Shown here: in pieces, positions 1-8,861 of the stretch
Layout of the letters: every line of letters begins with the position of its first letter
Position numbering within the stretch: position 1 is the stretch's first letter
DNA from: Thermoleophilia bacterium
GTDB lineage: Bacteria > Actinomycetota > Thermoleophilia > Gaiellales > JAICJC01
Assembly (NCBI GenBank): GCA_025927685.1
Contig: JAICKX010000022.1
Location: forward strand, 1-33,920
Reading direction: 5' to 3'
Length of the DNA stretch: 33,920 nt
Translations under genes and position numbers: made by a program
The notes under the pieces: generated by a model
What the model was told of the DNA's origin: nothing
The model's database searches: none
Seen by the model: the letters and a program-made list of their open reading frames with translations, nothing else

Positions 1-1
1 C

Positions 2-2218
2 CACGGCACGCCCGACGCCGCGAGAGCGTTCCTCGACCAGGACGGCCCCGCGCACGACCCGCTGCTGCTGGGCGACATGCGGGCGGCCTGCGAGCGCATT
101 GAGCGCGCCATCGCGGCCGGGGAGCGGATCTGTGTCCACGGCGACTACGACGCCGACGGCATCTGCGCCACGGCGCTCGCCCTCACCGTGCTGCGCGGGT
201 TGGAGGCGAACGTCCGGTCGCACCTGCCGAGCCGGTTCGAGGAGGGCTACGGCCTGGCCGTCGAGACCGTCGAGCGGCTGGCCGCCGACGGCGTCCGGCT
301 GCTCCTGACCGTCGACTGCGGCATCACCGCCGTCGACGCCGTCGCGCGCGGGCGGGAGCTGGGGATGGACGTGATCGTGACCGACCACCATCGGCCGGGC
401 GAGGCGCTCCCGGACTGCACCCGCGTCTGCACCCGCCCGTCGGAGTATCCGTTCCCCGAGCTGTGCGGGACGGGGGTCGTCTTCAAGCTCGCCGAGGCGC
501 TCCATCGCCGGGCGGGCCGCGATCCCGCCGAGCTGGAGCAGCACCTCGACCTGGTCGCGCTTGCGACCGTGGCGGACGTCGTGCCGCTCCGCGACGAGAA
601 CCGCGGGCTCGTGCGCGCCGGGCTGCGGCGCCTGCGGCGGACGTCGAAGCCGGGCCTCAGGGCGCTCATGGCGGTCGCCCGCGTCGACCGCGCCCATGCG
701 TCGTCGACCGACGTCGGCTTCCGGCTCGCCCCCCGCATCAACGCCGCCGGGCGCCTGTGCCACCCCGGCGACGCGCTCGAGCTCCTCCTGACGGCCGACG
801 AGCCCCGCGCCCGTGCGCTCGCCGAGCGGCTCGAGGCCCTGAACAGGGAGCGTCAGGCCGTCGAGGACGGCATCTTGCGCGAGGCGGTGGAGCTGGTCGA
901 GGCCGCCGGCGACGAGTGGCGGGCCCGGCGCGCGTACGTCCTGCACGGCCCGGACTGGCACGAGGGCGTGATCGGGATCGTGTCCTCGCGGCTCGTGGAT
1001 CGGTACTGCCGGCCGGTCGTCCTGATCGCCGGCGACGGCGACGAGGCGAAGGGGTCGGGCCGGAGCATCGCCGCCTACGACCTGCACGGCGGCCTGGCCG
1101 CGACCTCGTCCCACCTCACCCGGTTCGGCGGCCATCGCGTCGCCGCCGGCCTCACGATGCGCGCGGAGGGCGTGGAGGCCTTCGCCGCGGCGCTGGCCGA
1201 GCACGCCGGCTCGCAGCTGTCCGACGCCGACCTCCAGCGCAGCCAGCGGATCGATGCGGTGCTCGCGCCCGCCGAGACGTCGCTCGAGCTGGCCGACGAG
1301 CTCGACCGGCTCGAGCCGTTCGGCCTCGGGAACCCCGGGGTGACGCTGCTCGCGCCGGCCGCCGCGCTCCACCGCGTGCAGCGGATCGGCGAGGGCCGCC
1401 ACCTGCGGATGGCGGTCGAGCTGGGCGGGTTCCGCTGCGGCGCCGTGTGGTTCGGGCGCGGCCCGGCCGCGACCGAGCTGCGAGACGGCGACCGCTTCGA
1501 CGTCGCCTACCGGCTGTCGCGCAACGAGTGGAATGGCTCGGCGTCCGCCCAGATGCTGGTGCGGGCGGTCGCCCCGGTGCTCGACGGGCCGGCGTCGCCG
1601 AAGCACCTGAACGGCGTTCGTCCCGCGGCGGCGGCCGGGAGCGTCGAGGACGCCCGGGCCGGCGGGGTCCAGATCGCCACGGTCGCGCGGCTCGTGGCCG
1701 CCGGGGAGCCGGTGCTCATCCTCGTCGCCGACGAGCGCCGCCGGGCCGCCATGCTGAGAGGCGTCCTGCGCGCCGAGCGCTTCGGGTCCGGGTGGGTCGA
1801 GCTGGCAGAGTACGACGGCGCCGATGCCGACCGCATCGCCTCGCGCTTCCATCACGTCGTCGCGCTCGACCCTCCCGCAGACGCCTCCGCAGGGGAGCTC
1901 CTCGCCGAGCTCGGGTCGCGGCTCCACGTGCACCTCGTCTGGGGCCCGGCCGAAGCCGAGTTCGCGCGCGAGGTCGTCGCACTGCGGGCGCCGCTCCGCG
2001 AGGCGCTGGCGGTCGTCTGGCGGGCGGATCGCGACGGCACGGCGCTCACGCTGCCGCCGGCGACGGTCGAGCGCTGCCGCGTCGTGCTGCGAGAGATCGG
2101 CCTCGTGCCCGGCGCCGTTGCCGCGGCCCGGCTCGACCTCGAGACGTCGCCGACCTACCGCGCCGCGTGCGAGCAGGTGGCGGACTCGCACGCCTACATC
2201 CGCTCCCAGGCGTCGTAG
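2..2218 (+). CDS. recJ: RecJ single-stranded-DNA 5'-3' exonuclease, 5'-truncated by the window edge
   Basis: RecJ degrades single-stranded DNA 5' to 3' in recombination and mismatch repair. The first ATG in the window is at 77, but the frame is open back to base 2 and that stretch (HGTPDAARAFL...) resembles the RecJ N-terminus, so the gene begins upstream. DHH-domain motifs are clear: HGDYDADG, TVDCG and TDHH, which bind the metals. A DHHA1 region follows with GSGRS and FGGHRVAAG, then an OB-like part. After that lie about 200 further residues resembling the extra RecA-like tail of long Gram-positive RecJ proteins; E. coli RecJ lacks it. The gene ends TAG at 2216-2218 and converges on the next gene 6 bp away. 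Family certain; role of the C-terminal extension unknown. Confidence 0.93.
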   Translation, partial: HGTPDAARAFLDQDGPAHDPLLLGDMRAACERIERAIAAGERICVHGDYDADGICATALALTVLRGLEANVRSHLPSRFEEGYGLAVETVERLAADGVRLLLTVDCGITAVDAVARGRELGMDVIVTDHHRPGEALPDCTRVCTRPSEYPFPELCGTGVVFKLAEALHRRAGRDPAELEQHLDLVALATVADVVPLRDENRGLVRAGLRRLRRTSKPGLRALMAVARVDRAHASSTDVGFRLAPRINAAGRLCHPGDALELLLTADEPRARALAERLEALNRERQAVEDGILREAVELVEAAGDEWRARRAYVLHGPDWHEGVIGIVSSRLVDRYCRPVVLIAGDGDEAKGSGRSIAAYDLHGGLAATSSHLTRFGGHRVAAGLTMRAEGVEAFAAALAEHAGSQLSDADLQRSQRIDAVLAPAETSLELADELDRLEPFGLGNPGVTLLAPAAALHRVQRIGEGRHLRMAVELGGFRCGAVWFGRGPAATELRDGDRFDVAYRLSRNEWNGSASAQMLVRAVAPVLDGPASPKHLNGVRPAAAAGSVEDARAGGVQIATVARLVAAGEPVLILVADERRRAAMLRGVLRAERFGSGWVELAEYDGADADRIASRFHHVVALDPPADASAGELLAELGSRLHVHLVWGPAEAEFAREVVALRAPLREALAVVWRADRDGTALTLPPATVERCRVVLREIGLVPGAVAAARLDLETSPTYRAACEQVADSHAYIRSQAS

Positions 2219-2224
2219 CCTCGC

Positions 2225-2884
2225 TCAGAAGTCGACGAAGTGGTCGTATGGACGCGTGTCCGGCGCTGCCGCGGTCCGCAACACGGCCCAGTGGTGCCGC
2301 GGGTCGTCGGTCGAGGCCTCCTCGATGGACCAGCCGAGGTTCCGAACGCAAAACGACACGGCCCGCGCGACCGCCGGCAGCTGGTGGTCGTCGACCATCA
2401 CGATCCCACCGCGGCGGACGAGCCGGCCCAGGTACACGACGTCGAGGAACACGCCGTCGAACCGGTGGTTCCCGTCGACGAAGGCAAGATCGAACTCGCG
2501 CCCCTCCGCGAGCAGCCCCGGCAGGGCGATCTCGGACGGCTCCTCGACGAGGTCCACCAGATCCGCCAGCCCCGCATCCGCGAGCACCTGAATGCCGCAG
2601 CCGGCGAAGCGGGTCGCCTGGTTCGGATCGATCGCCACGTGGCCGCTGTCGGGGCCGGCCTCGGCGAGCGCGGCGCAGAGGAAGAGCGCCGCGACGCCGT
2701 ATCCCAGTCCGACCTCGATGCTGCGCTGTGCGCCCTCTCGCCGGGCCCAGGCTTCGAGCGCCTGGCCCTCGCGCGCGCCGATGGCGACGGGGAAGATGGA
2801 GTGACGGCTGCCGTCGGAGCGCGCAACGATCTCGCCGTCTCGCAGCAGCCGCTCCCGAACCTCGGGCCTCTGGGAGGCGGGCAC
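2225..2884 (-). CDS. Class I SAM-dependent methyltransferase (Methyltransf_24 type)
   Basis: A 219-residue soluble protein. It shows the Rossmann methyltransferase pattern: motif I EVGLGYGVAALFL (residues about 57-69), an acidic strand end HVAIDPNQ, then FDLAFVDGNHRFDGV and GGIVMVDDHQLPAV. The FVDGNH...VDDH arrangement is typical of the Methyltransf_24 / O-methyltransferase-like group, which often acts on small molecules or sugars; the substrate cannot be read from sequence. The start is GTG at 2884. TAGACT at 2891-2896 (minus strand) ends six bases before it and could serve as a -10 for a leaderless message. It is divergent from rel and shares its short promoter region. Confidence 0.85.
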   Translation of the reverse strand: MPASQRPEVRERLLRDGEIVARSDGSRHSIFPVAIGAREGQALEAWARREGAQRSIEVGLGYGVAALFLCAALAEAGPDSGHVAIDPNQATRFAGCGIQVLADAGLADLVDLVEEPSEIALPGLLAEGREFDLAFVDGNHRFDGVFLDVVYLGRLVRRGGIVMVDDHQLPAVARAVSFCVRNLGWSIEEASTDDPRHHWAVLRTAAAPDTRPYDHFVDF

Positions 2885-2890
2885 GGCGCC

Positions 2891-2949
2891 AGTCTACGGC
2901 CGGCCGCGTCGTCTCCACGGCAGGAACTCGGCCATCCCTCCACTAACAT
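2891..2949. promoter_or_regulatory. Divergent promoter region between methyltransferase gene and rel
   Basis: The 71-bp gap holds two TAnnnT boxes facing opposite ways: TAGACT (2896 to 2891, minus strand), six bases before the GTG of the methyltransferase, and TAACAT (2944-2949, plus), six bases before the ATG of rel. If these are -10 elements, transcription would begin at or next to the start codon in both cases, so both messages would be leaderless. No good -35 is seen. Confidence 0.5.
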
Positions 2950-2955
2950 GGGGGT

Positions 2956-5175
2956 ATGGCAACGGTGCAGCGCAGCGCCGAAGCCGAGCGGCACGACCCA
3001 CTGCTCGCCGAGCTGCTCGGTCGGATTTCGGAGTACAACGCGAACGCCGACACCGACCTGATCAGGTCGGCGTTCGATTACTCCTGCCTGCACCACCGCG
3101 GCCAGCGGCGAAAGAGCGGCGAGGAGTTCATCCACCACCCGGTGGCCGTCGCCACCATCTGCGCCGAGCTGAAGCTCGACACCGCGACGATCGCCGCAGC
3201 GCTCCTCCACGACGTGGTCGAGGACACCCAGGCCGAGCTCGACGAGGTGCGCGCCCGCTTCGGTGAGGACGTCGCCGCGCTCGTCGACGGCGTGACGAAG
3301 CTGACGCGAATCAGCTTCGCCAGCCGCGAACAGGCCCAGGTCGAGAACTACCGCAAGATGATCGTGGCGATGGCGCGCGACCTGCGCGTGATCCTCATCA
3401 AGCTTGCCGACCGGCTTCACAACATGCGCACGATCTCGGCGCTCGGGAAGCAGAAGCAGGTCGAGACCGCGAAGGAGACGCTCGAGCTCTACGCCCCGCT
3501 CGCGCACCGGCTCGGGATCCAGTCGATCAAGTGGGAGCTCGAGGATCTCGCGTTCCACGCGCTCCACCCACGCCGCTACGCCGAGATCGAATCGCTCGTG
3601 AACCAGAGCGGGGGAGAGCGCGAGCGCTTCGCCAGCGAGGCCGGGACGATCCTGAACCACGAGCTGGAGCACGCCTCGATCGAGGCCGACATCTCCGGCC
3701 GCGCCAAGCACCTCTACTCGATCTACACGAAGATGGCGCAGGGCGGCAAGGAGTTCAACGAGATCTACGACCTGACCGCCGTGCGCGTGCTGGTCGACTC
3801 CGTGAAGGACTGCTACGGCGCGATCGGCGTCATCCACTCGCTGTGGAAGCCGATGCCCGGGCGGTTCAAGGACTATGTCGCCATGCCCAAGGTGAACATG
3901 TACCAGTCGCTGCACACGACGGTGATCGGGCCGCAGGGCAAGCCGCTCGAGATCCAGGTGCGCACGCAGGACATGCACCAGACCGCCGAGTTCGGCATCG
4001 CCGCGCACTGGCTCTACAAGTCGAGCCCGCACGGATCGCGCGACTCGCACGGCGCGAACGAGTGGGTCGCGCAGCTCGCCGACTGGCAGGGCGACGCGAA
4101 CGACCCGAAGGAGTTCATGGACACGCTGCGCGTCGACCTCTTCTCGGACGAGGTGTACGTGTTCACGCCGAAGGGCGAGGTGAAGAGCCTGCCCGCCGGC
4201 GCCACACCGCTCGACTTCGCCTACGCCGTCCACACGGACGTCGGCCACCGGTGCGTCGGCGCGAAGGTGAACGGGCGGATCGTGCCGCTGCACTACACGC
4301 TGCAGTCGGGCGAGTTCGTCGAGGTGCTGACATCGAAGCAGGAGCGCGGCCCGTCGCGCGACTGGATGAACCTCGTGAAGACGTCACGGGCGCGCAACAA
4401 GATCCGCCAGTGGTTCACCCACCAGGCCCGCGAGGACCTCGAGCAGAAGGGCCGCGAGTCGCTCCAGCAGGCGCTCAAGACGAACGGCCTGCCACATCAG
4501 AAGGTGTCGGCGTCGCCGCTCCTGGCCGGGATCATCCGCGAGATGGGCTTCAAGAAGGCCGACGACTTCTACGTCGCGATCGGCGGCGGCAAGGTCCAGG
4601 TGAGCCAGGTCGTGACGAAGCTGATCGGCCGCCTGAAGACGGCCGAGGTCGTCTCGCCGGAGCACGAGTTCACGCCCAGCCGGCGGCCGCAGAAGCGGCC
4701 GGCCGCCTCGTCCTCGTTCGGGATCGTCGTCGAGGGGTCGGCCGACCCGGACGTGCTCGTGCGCATGGCCAAGTGCTGCACGCCCGTCCCCGGCGACGAG
4801 GTCGTCGGCTACATCTCGCTCGGGCGCGGGATCACGATCCATCGCGACGACTGCCCGAACGTGCGGGCGCTCAAGCGCACCCCGGAGCGGTTCACCGCCG
4901 TCCGCTGGGACGACTCCGACGGGGCGACGAGCTCGTTCCGGGTCACGATCGCGCTTCAGTCCTGGGACCGGCCGCGCCTGCTGGAGGACGTCGCCCGGAC
5001 GTTCGCCGAGCACGGCGCCAACATCGTCGAGTACGGCGGCCACGTCGCCGACCAGATGGCGCGCAACTGGTACACGGCCGAGGTGGGCGACGTGAAGGAG
5101 CTCCGCAGCCTGCTCCAAGCTCTGCGCAACATCGACTCGGTCTTCGACGCGTACCGCGTCACCCCCGGCGGGTAG
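2956..5175 (+). CDS. rel: Bifunctional (p)ppGpp synthetase/hydrolase, RelA/SpoT family
   Basis: Long RSH protein of 739 residues that makes and degrades the stringent-response alarmone (p)ppGpp. Domain order is complete: HD hydrolase domain with an intact HDVVED motif (residues 85-90); synthetase domain containing PGRFKDY, whose RxKD form marks bifunctional Rel enzymes as opposed to the ExDD of RelA; TGS domain (VYVFTPKGEV...FAYAVHTDVGHRCVGAKVNG); a Cys-containing region (MAKCCTPVPGDEVVGY...HRDDCPN); and a C-terminal ACT domain. Hydrolase and synthetase sites both look active, so this is probably the sole long RSH. ATG at 2956 is preceded by TAACAT and lacks an obvious ribosome binding site, so translation may be leaderless. 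Confidence 0.96.
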   Translation: MATVQRSAEAERHDPLLAELLGRISEYNANADTDLIRSAFDYSCLHHRGQRRKSGEEFIHHPVAVATICAELKLDTATIAAALLHDVVEDTQAELDEVRARFGEDVAALVDGVTKLTRISFASREQAQVENYRKMIVAMARDLRVILIKLADRLHNMRTISALGKQKQVETAKETLELYAPLAHRLGIQSIKWELEDLAFHALHPRRYAEIESLVNQSGGERERFASEAGTILNHELEHASIEADISGRAKHLYSIYTKMAQGGKEFNEIYDLTAVRVLVDSVKDCYGAIGVIHSLWKPMPGRFKDYVAMPKVNMYQSLHTTVIGPQGKPLEIQVRTQDMHQTAEFGIAAHWLYKSSPHGSRDSHGANEWVAQLADWQGDANDPKEFMDTLRVDLFSDEVYVFTPKGEVKSLPAGATPLDFAYAVHTDVGHRCVGAKVNGRIVPLHYTLQSGEFVEVLTSKQERGPSRDWMNLVKTSRARNKIRQWFTHQAREDLEQKGRESLQQALKTNGLPHQKVSASPLLAGIIREMGFKKADDFYVAIGGGKVQVSQVVTKLIGRLKTAEVVSPEHEFTPSRRPQKRPAASSSFGIVVEGSADPDVLVRMAKCCTPVPGDEVVGYISLGRGITIHRDDCPNVRALKRTPERFTAVRWDDSDGATSSFRVTIALQSWDRPRLLEDVARTFAEHGANIVEYGGHVADQMARNWYTAEVGDVKELRSLLQALRNIDSVFDAYRVTPGG

Positions 5176-5186
5176 GATCCCCGGCC

Positions 5187-5693
5187 GTGAGCGCCGAAGG
5201 CGAGATCACCGTCTGGCAGGGCCACCCGAGCTGGAAGTCGATGCTCGTCTTCTACGTGAAGTGGACGATCATCTCGCTGATCCCGGTCGCCGTCTGGGTC
5301 GGGCTCAACGCGGGCGGCTCGGACATCTCCGCGACGTGGTTCGCGGTCGCGACTGCCATCGGGCTCGTCCTGACCTACGTGGTCGGGTGGATCAAGCGCC
5401 AGACGACCCGCTACCTGGTCACGGACCGGCGCATCCACATCCGCACCGGGATCATGTCGCGCAACGAGCGGACGACCCACGTCGACCGCGTCCAGAACGT
5501 CAACCTGAACCAGAGCATCATCCAGCGCATGCTGGGCATCGGCGACGTCGACTGGGACACCGCCGGCACCGACGCCTCCGACGCCGACTTCACCTTCCGC
5601 GGCGTCGACGACCCGAGCGGCCTCGTGCGGGCCGCCGACCGCTACTACGGGGTCGCGGCGGTTCAGGAGACGGCGCAGCGCGACGTCCAGTAG
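5187..5693 (+). CDS. PH-domain membrane protein (bacterial bPH2/YdbS-like)
   Basis: A 168-residue protein starting at GTG 5187, 11 bp after rel. Two hydrophobic helices (about residues 18-40 and 50-72) precede a bacterial pleckstrin-homology domain with the typical TRYLVTDRRIHIRTGIMSR opening and THVDRVQNVNLNQS, then IGDVDWDTAG. Proteins of this type sit in the cytoplasmic membrane and are of poorly known function; some are linked to envelope stress. The box TAGGAT (5173-5178) includes the rel stop codon and lies eight bases before the GTG, so the gene may also have its own promoter. Family is well supported, role unknown. Confidence 0.85.
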   Translation: MSAEGEITVWQGHPSWKSMLVFYVKWTIISLIPVAVWVGLNAGGSDISATWFAVATAIGLVLTYVVGWIKRQTTRYLVTDRRIHIRTGIMSRNERTTHVDRVQNVNLNQSIIQRMLGIGDVDWDTAGTDASDADFTFRGVDDPSGLVRAADRYYGVAAVQETAQRDVQ

Positions 5694-5703
5694 CCTGCGG
5701 CGG

Positions 5704-6051
5704 GTGGACGCCGCCGGCAGCATCCGCTCCTTCGCGCTCTCGTTTCCGCAGTCCCGCGAGGATCACCCATTCGGCCCCGAGGCGCACGTCTTCAAGGTGG
5801 GCGGCGGCAGCACGATGTTCGCGATCCTCGGCGACGGCCCGCCGGTCTCGGTCACGCTCAAGCTGACCCGCGAGGAGCGGGAGGTGGCGCTGGAGCTGCC
5901 GTTCGTCTCGGAGGCCCGCTACGTCGGCCGCTACGGCTGGGTCACCGCCCGCATCGAGGACGAGCACTGCCTCGAGGCCGCGCTCGAGTGGATGCGCGAG
6001 AGCTACTGGCTGAAGGCGCCCGAGGACGTGCGCGAAGCGGCCTGGGCTTGA
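5704..6051 (+). CDS. MmcQ/YjbR family protein
   Basis: A 115-residue protein with the YjbR fold pattern: an N-terminal SFPQSREDHPFGPEAHVFKV, a middle VTLKLTREEREVAL, a central YVGRYGWVTARI and a C-terminal ESYWLKAP. The family has a double-wing DNA-binding-like fold but its biochemical role is not established. Translation starts at GTG 5704. TAGCCT at 5691-5696 uses the stop codon of the PH-domain gene as its first three bases and lies seven bases upstream, so it could be a -10 for a leaderless message. Confidence 0.85.
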   Translation: MDAAGSIRSFALSFPQSREDHPFGPEAHVFKVGGGSTMFAILGDGPPVSVTLKLTREEREVALELPFVSEARYVGRYGWVTARIEDEHCLEAALEWMRESYWLKAPEDVREAAWA

Positions 6052-6053
6052 CC

Positions 6054-6118
6054 ACCGGGCCCAACCGGTCACGCCTTCGTGCCGAACCTGCGCCGCGGAC
6101 CGTTCAGGGACTGTCCCT
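6054..6118. terminator. Two short hairpins in the convergent gap after yjbR-like gene
   Basis: The 72-bp gap between two converging genes holds accgg-gcccaa-ccggt (6054-6069) and aggga-ctg-tccct (6106-6118). The second is followed by a pyrimidine-rich stretch (cctctt) on the plus strand. Neither has a true U-run, so they are weak terminator candidates. Confidence 0.35.
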
Positions 6119-6123
6119 CCTCT

Positions 6124-7074
6124 TCAACCCTCCACCCGCATCGCCCGCTCGATCCCGTCCGGGCCGACGTCGACCAGGTAGCCGCGCAGGATGCCGTGGT
6201 TGGCCTCGCTGCCGGGGTTGATGCAGAGCGTGCGGCCGATCCTGCGCTCACCGCCCGACTCGTGGATGTGGCCGTGCACGCCGAGCAGCGGCTCGAACCG
6301 CTCGATGATCCGCCGCACCGCGAGTGAGCCGACCGGGCCGCGCAGGACGTCGCCGGCGGAGATCGTCGGGCGCAGGTTCTCGTCGAGGATCGGGGCCGTG
6401 TCGAGCCCCGAGTCGTGCGGCGGGACGTGGATCATGAAGATCGCCCGCCGCGGGTCGCGCACCTGCTCGGCGAGCGCCTCGAGCCGGCTCTCGAGCGCGT
6501 CCTCGGGCTCCTCCCGGGGCGTCGCCCAGGGCGTGATGTTCGACCACCCCGACGCGAGGAGCTGCACGTCCTCGGCGAGGTCCGAGACGCGACCGTCGGC
6601 ATTCTGGGCAAACGCGCCGTCGCGGTTCAGGATCGGGTCGATCCCGAAGTCGTCGTCGTTCCCCGGGATCAGGTAGAGGGGCACCGACCCGCCGCCCAGC
6701 CGCTCGTCGGCGAGGTCCATCCACCGGCCGACCCGCTCGTTCATGAGGTCGTGGAGCAGCGCGCCGCGCGCCTCCGAGTCGCCCACCAGCCGATCGGCCT
6801 CCTCGGCGGTCGAGACGAAGGAGTAGAAGCCGACGTCGGCGATGTCGCGCTCGAGCGCCGCCAGCTCCTCGTCGCTCCCGGCCCGCCGGTGCACCCCGAA
6901 GAGCTCGGCCTCGTAGCTCGCGCCGTTTCGGACGATCGGGACGATCGCCTTGCCTGTCAGGTCGCCCGCCACGAGTGCGACGTCGGCCTTGTAGACGTTC
7001 AGCCGGATGGCGTTCAGGAACTTCCGCCACGCCGTCTCGGCCGCGTGGAAGTCGCTCGCGAGGTAGATGCGCAC
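6124..7074 (-). CDS. Calcineurin-like metallophosphoesterase
   Basis: A 316-residue protein with the two-metal phosphoesterase signature: DxH as SDFHAAE near the N-terminus, then VAGDLTGK, PGNDDD, IFMIHVPPHD and VHGHIHES. The GNDDD form replaces the common GNHD, as seen in several YfcE-like and uncharacterised branches. It lacks a signal peptide and is probably cytosolic. It ends a five-gene minus-strand operon, starting 9 bp after the stop of the amino acid permease. Substrate unknown. Between the second and third motifs there is a longer insert (about residues 55-130) than in small MJ0936-type enzymes. Confidence 0.88.
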   Translation of the reverse strand: MRIYLASDFHAAETAWRKFLNAIRLNVYKADVALVAGDLTGKAIVPIVRNGASYEAELFGVHRRAGSDEELAALERDIADVGFYSFVSTAEEADRLVGDSEARGALLHDLMNERVGRWMDLADERLGGGSVPLYLIPGNDDDFGIDPILNRDGAFAQNADGRVSDLAEDVQLLASGWSNITPWATPREEPEDALESRLEALAEQVRDPRRAIFMIHVPPHDSGLDTAPILDENLRPTISAGDVLRGPVGSLAVRRIIERFEPLLGVHGHIHESGGERRIGRTLCINPGSEANHGILRGYLVDVGPDGIERAMRVEG

Positions 7075-7083
7075 GTTGGGTGC

Positions 7084-8817
7084 CTAGTCCGGCGGGATCT
7101 CGGCGAACAGCATGCTCCGGTCGACGCCGGCCGACCGCGACCGCCACTGCATCACCAGGTAGATGACGATCCCGAGGACGTAGAAGATCGCCGCGTCCAG
7201 GATGCCGTTCGTCTCGAGGTAGGTGAGCTTCGAGACGCCTTCCGCCGTGATGCTGTCCCAGATCGGTTTGATGATCCCGAAGGCGTACACCCACACCGGG
7301 AACACGAGCCAGCCCAGGCCGACCCACGGCAGCGCCCTCCCGAACGGCGCGTTTCGCACCAGGTCGGGCCGCCGCACCCGCACGAGGAGCGCGTTGATCC
7401 CCGGCATCGTCCAGGTGAGGATCGCCATCGTGATCGAGAACCACGCCGTGCCGGCCAGGTTCAGCTTGTTGCCGGTCGTGGCGAGGAAGTGCGGCAGCGC
7501 GTTGTAGCTCTGGAAGAACAGGAAGAGCGCGGTCAGCCCCAGCGTCGCCAGGATCGCGTTCACCGGCGCCCGCAGCCGCTCGTTCACCTGGCCGAACCAC
7601 TCGGGCAGCTGGCGGTCGAGGCTCCACGCCAGCTGCATGCGGCTGATGAAGTTGATGTAGACCGGGCACAGGAGGAACGGGAAGATCGCGCCCGCGAAGC
7701 TGATGAGGGCCCAGATCGGCCACAGGCTGTCGTTCGCGATCACCCCCAGGAGCGGCATCGCGTTCGGCTGCCCCATCGGCAGCGCCGAGAGGTTCTCGTT
7801 GAACCCCCAGTACGACGCGCCCCAGCTCACCTGCGTGTCGAACCCGAAGTGGTTGGAGATGAGGTCGACGTAGACCGAGTTCGCGAGCACGCCGACCGCG
7901 AGCGCGCCGAGGAGCGCGATCAGGACGCCGCGGCGCACGTTGCCGCGCACCTCGCCGGCGATGTACGCGGAGTACTGGAACCCGATGTACTGGAAGAGCA
8001 GGATCGACAGCATGATCGGGAAGATCGTGTGCGAGAAGAGGTCGCCGAGGATGTCGCTCGAGTGCCCGGCGATGAACGTCGAGTGGCCGGAAGCGGCGAT
8101 CTTGGCGGCCGTCATCCCGCCGGTGTACTGCGGCAGGTTGTGCTCGAAGTCGGACCGGCTGGTCGCCAGCAGGCCGAACACGAACATCGCGATGAAGGCC
8201 GCCACGCCGAAGACGGCGAGCGCCGTCACCACCTTGTGAAACGTGCGGGTGGGGAGGAGGACGACGCCGGCGATGACCGCCAGCACGACGAGCGACGCGA
8301 TGAAGCCCGGCGAGCCGGTGATCGAGCCGGTCGAGTCGGTGAACCACGTGTTCGCGTCCTGGAAGAAGCTCCCCCCGGCGCCGATCCCGATGATGCGCGC
8401 GGTGATCTGGAGGTTGCGCAGGACGAGCGGCACCTCGAACGCGATGATCAGCACCGACGCGATGACGAGCGTCCAGGCCTCGAGCCAGCCCAGGAACGGG
8501 TGGGTGATGCGGCTCGTGAACACGTAGTCGCCGCCCGAGCGCGGCATCACCGACGTGAGCGACGCGAAGATGATCGCGAGCAGCACGCAGAAGAGCCCGG
8601 TGACGATCGCCGCCCAGCCGTACTCAGAGAGCGGGCCCCACTTCCAGACCGGGACGAACCCGAGCGAGTAGAAGATCGGGTAGAGCGTGAGCCCCACCCC
8701 GACGAACGCGGCGACGTTGAAGAACAACGCGTTCGTGACGCTGACGTCACGTACGAGCCCGGATGACTGGCGGACGAAAAGCCGCGATCCGGTGCTCGAA
8801 CCGGCCATCTCACTCAT
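7084..8817 (-). CDS. APC-superfamily amino acid permease
   Basis: A 577-residue integral membrane protein with about 12 to 14 hydrophobic segments. The N-terminal VSVTNALFFNVAAFVGVG and SVMPRSGGDYVFTSR regions match the amino acid-polyamine-organocation superfamily (first helix and the helix 2-3 loop with a conserved PRSGGDY). It probably imports an amino acid or related compound; the substrate cannot be named. It starts 44 bp after the GAF-domain gene and is followed after 9 bp by the phosphoesterase gene, so it lies within the minus-strand operon. Confidence 0.88.
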   Translation of the reverse strand: MSEMAGSSTGSRLFVRQSSGLVRDVSVTNALFFNVAAFVGVGLTLYPIFYSLGFVPVWKWGPLSEYGWAAIVTGLFCVLLAIIFASLTSVMPRSGGDYVFTSRITHPFLGWLEAWTLVIASVLIIAFEVPLVLRNLQITARIIGIGAGGSFFQDANTWFTDSTGSITGSPGFIASLVVLAVIAGVVLLPTRTFHKVVTALAVFGVAAFIAMFVFGLLATSRSDFEHNLPQYTGGMTAAKIAASGHSTFIAGHSSDILGDLFSHTIFPIMLSILLFQYIGFQYSAYIAGEVRGNVRRGVLIALLGALAVGVLANSVYVDLISNHFGFDTQVSWGASYWGFNENLSALPMGQPNAMPLLGVIANDSLWPIWALISFAGAIFPFLLCPVYINFISRMQLAWSLDRQLPEWFGQVNERLRAPVNAILATLGLTALFLFFQSYNALPHFLATTGNKLNLAGTAWFSITMAILTWTMPGINALLVRVRRPDLVRNAPFGRALPWVGLGWLVFPVWVYAFGIIKPIWDSITAEGVSKLTYLETNGILDAAIFYVLGIVIYLVMQWRSRSAGVDRSMLFAEIPPD

Positions 8818-8861
8818 GTCTTGCCCTCCCTGTGGGACCGGGCAGTTCTAGCACACGGCAG

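Noticed and set aside
6248-8766. Very long open frames (about 700-780 codons) on both strands through the permease and phosphoesterase genes, and similar ones elsewhere (463-2946, 3531-5186).
   Set aside because: Arg/Pro/Ala-rich translations without motifs: shadows created by high GC content over well-supported genes.
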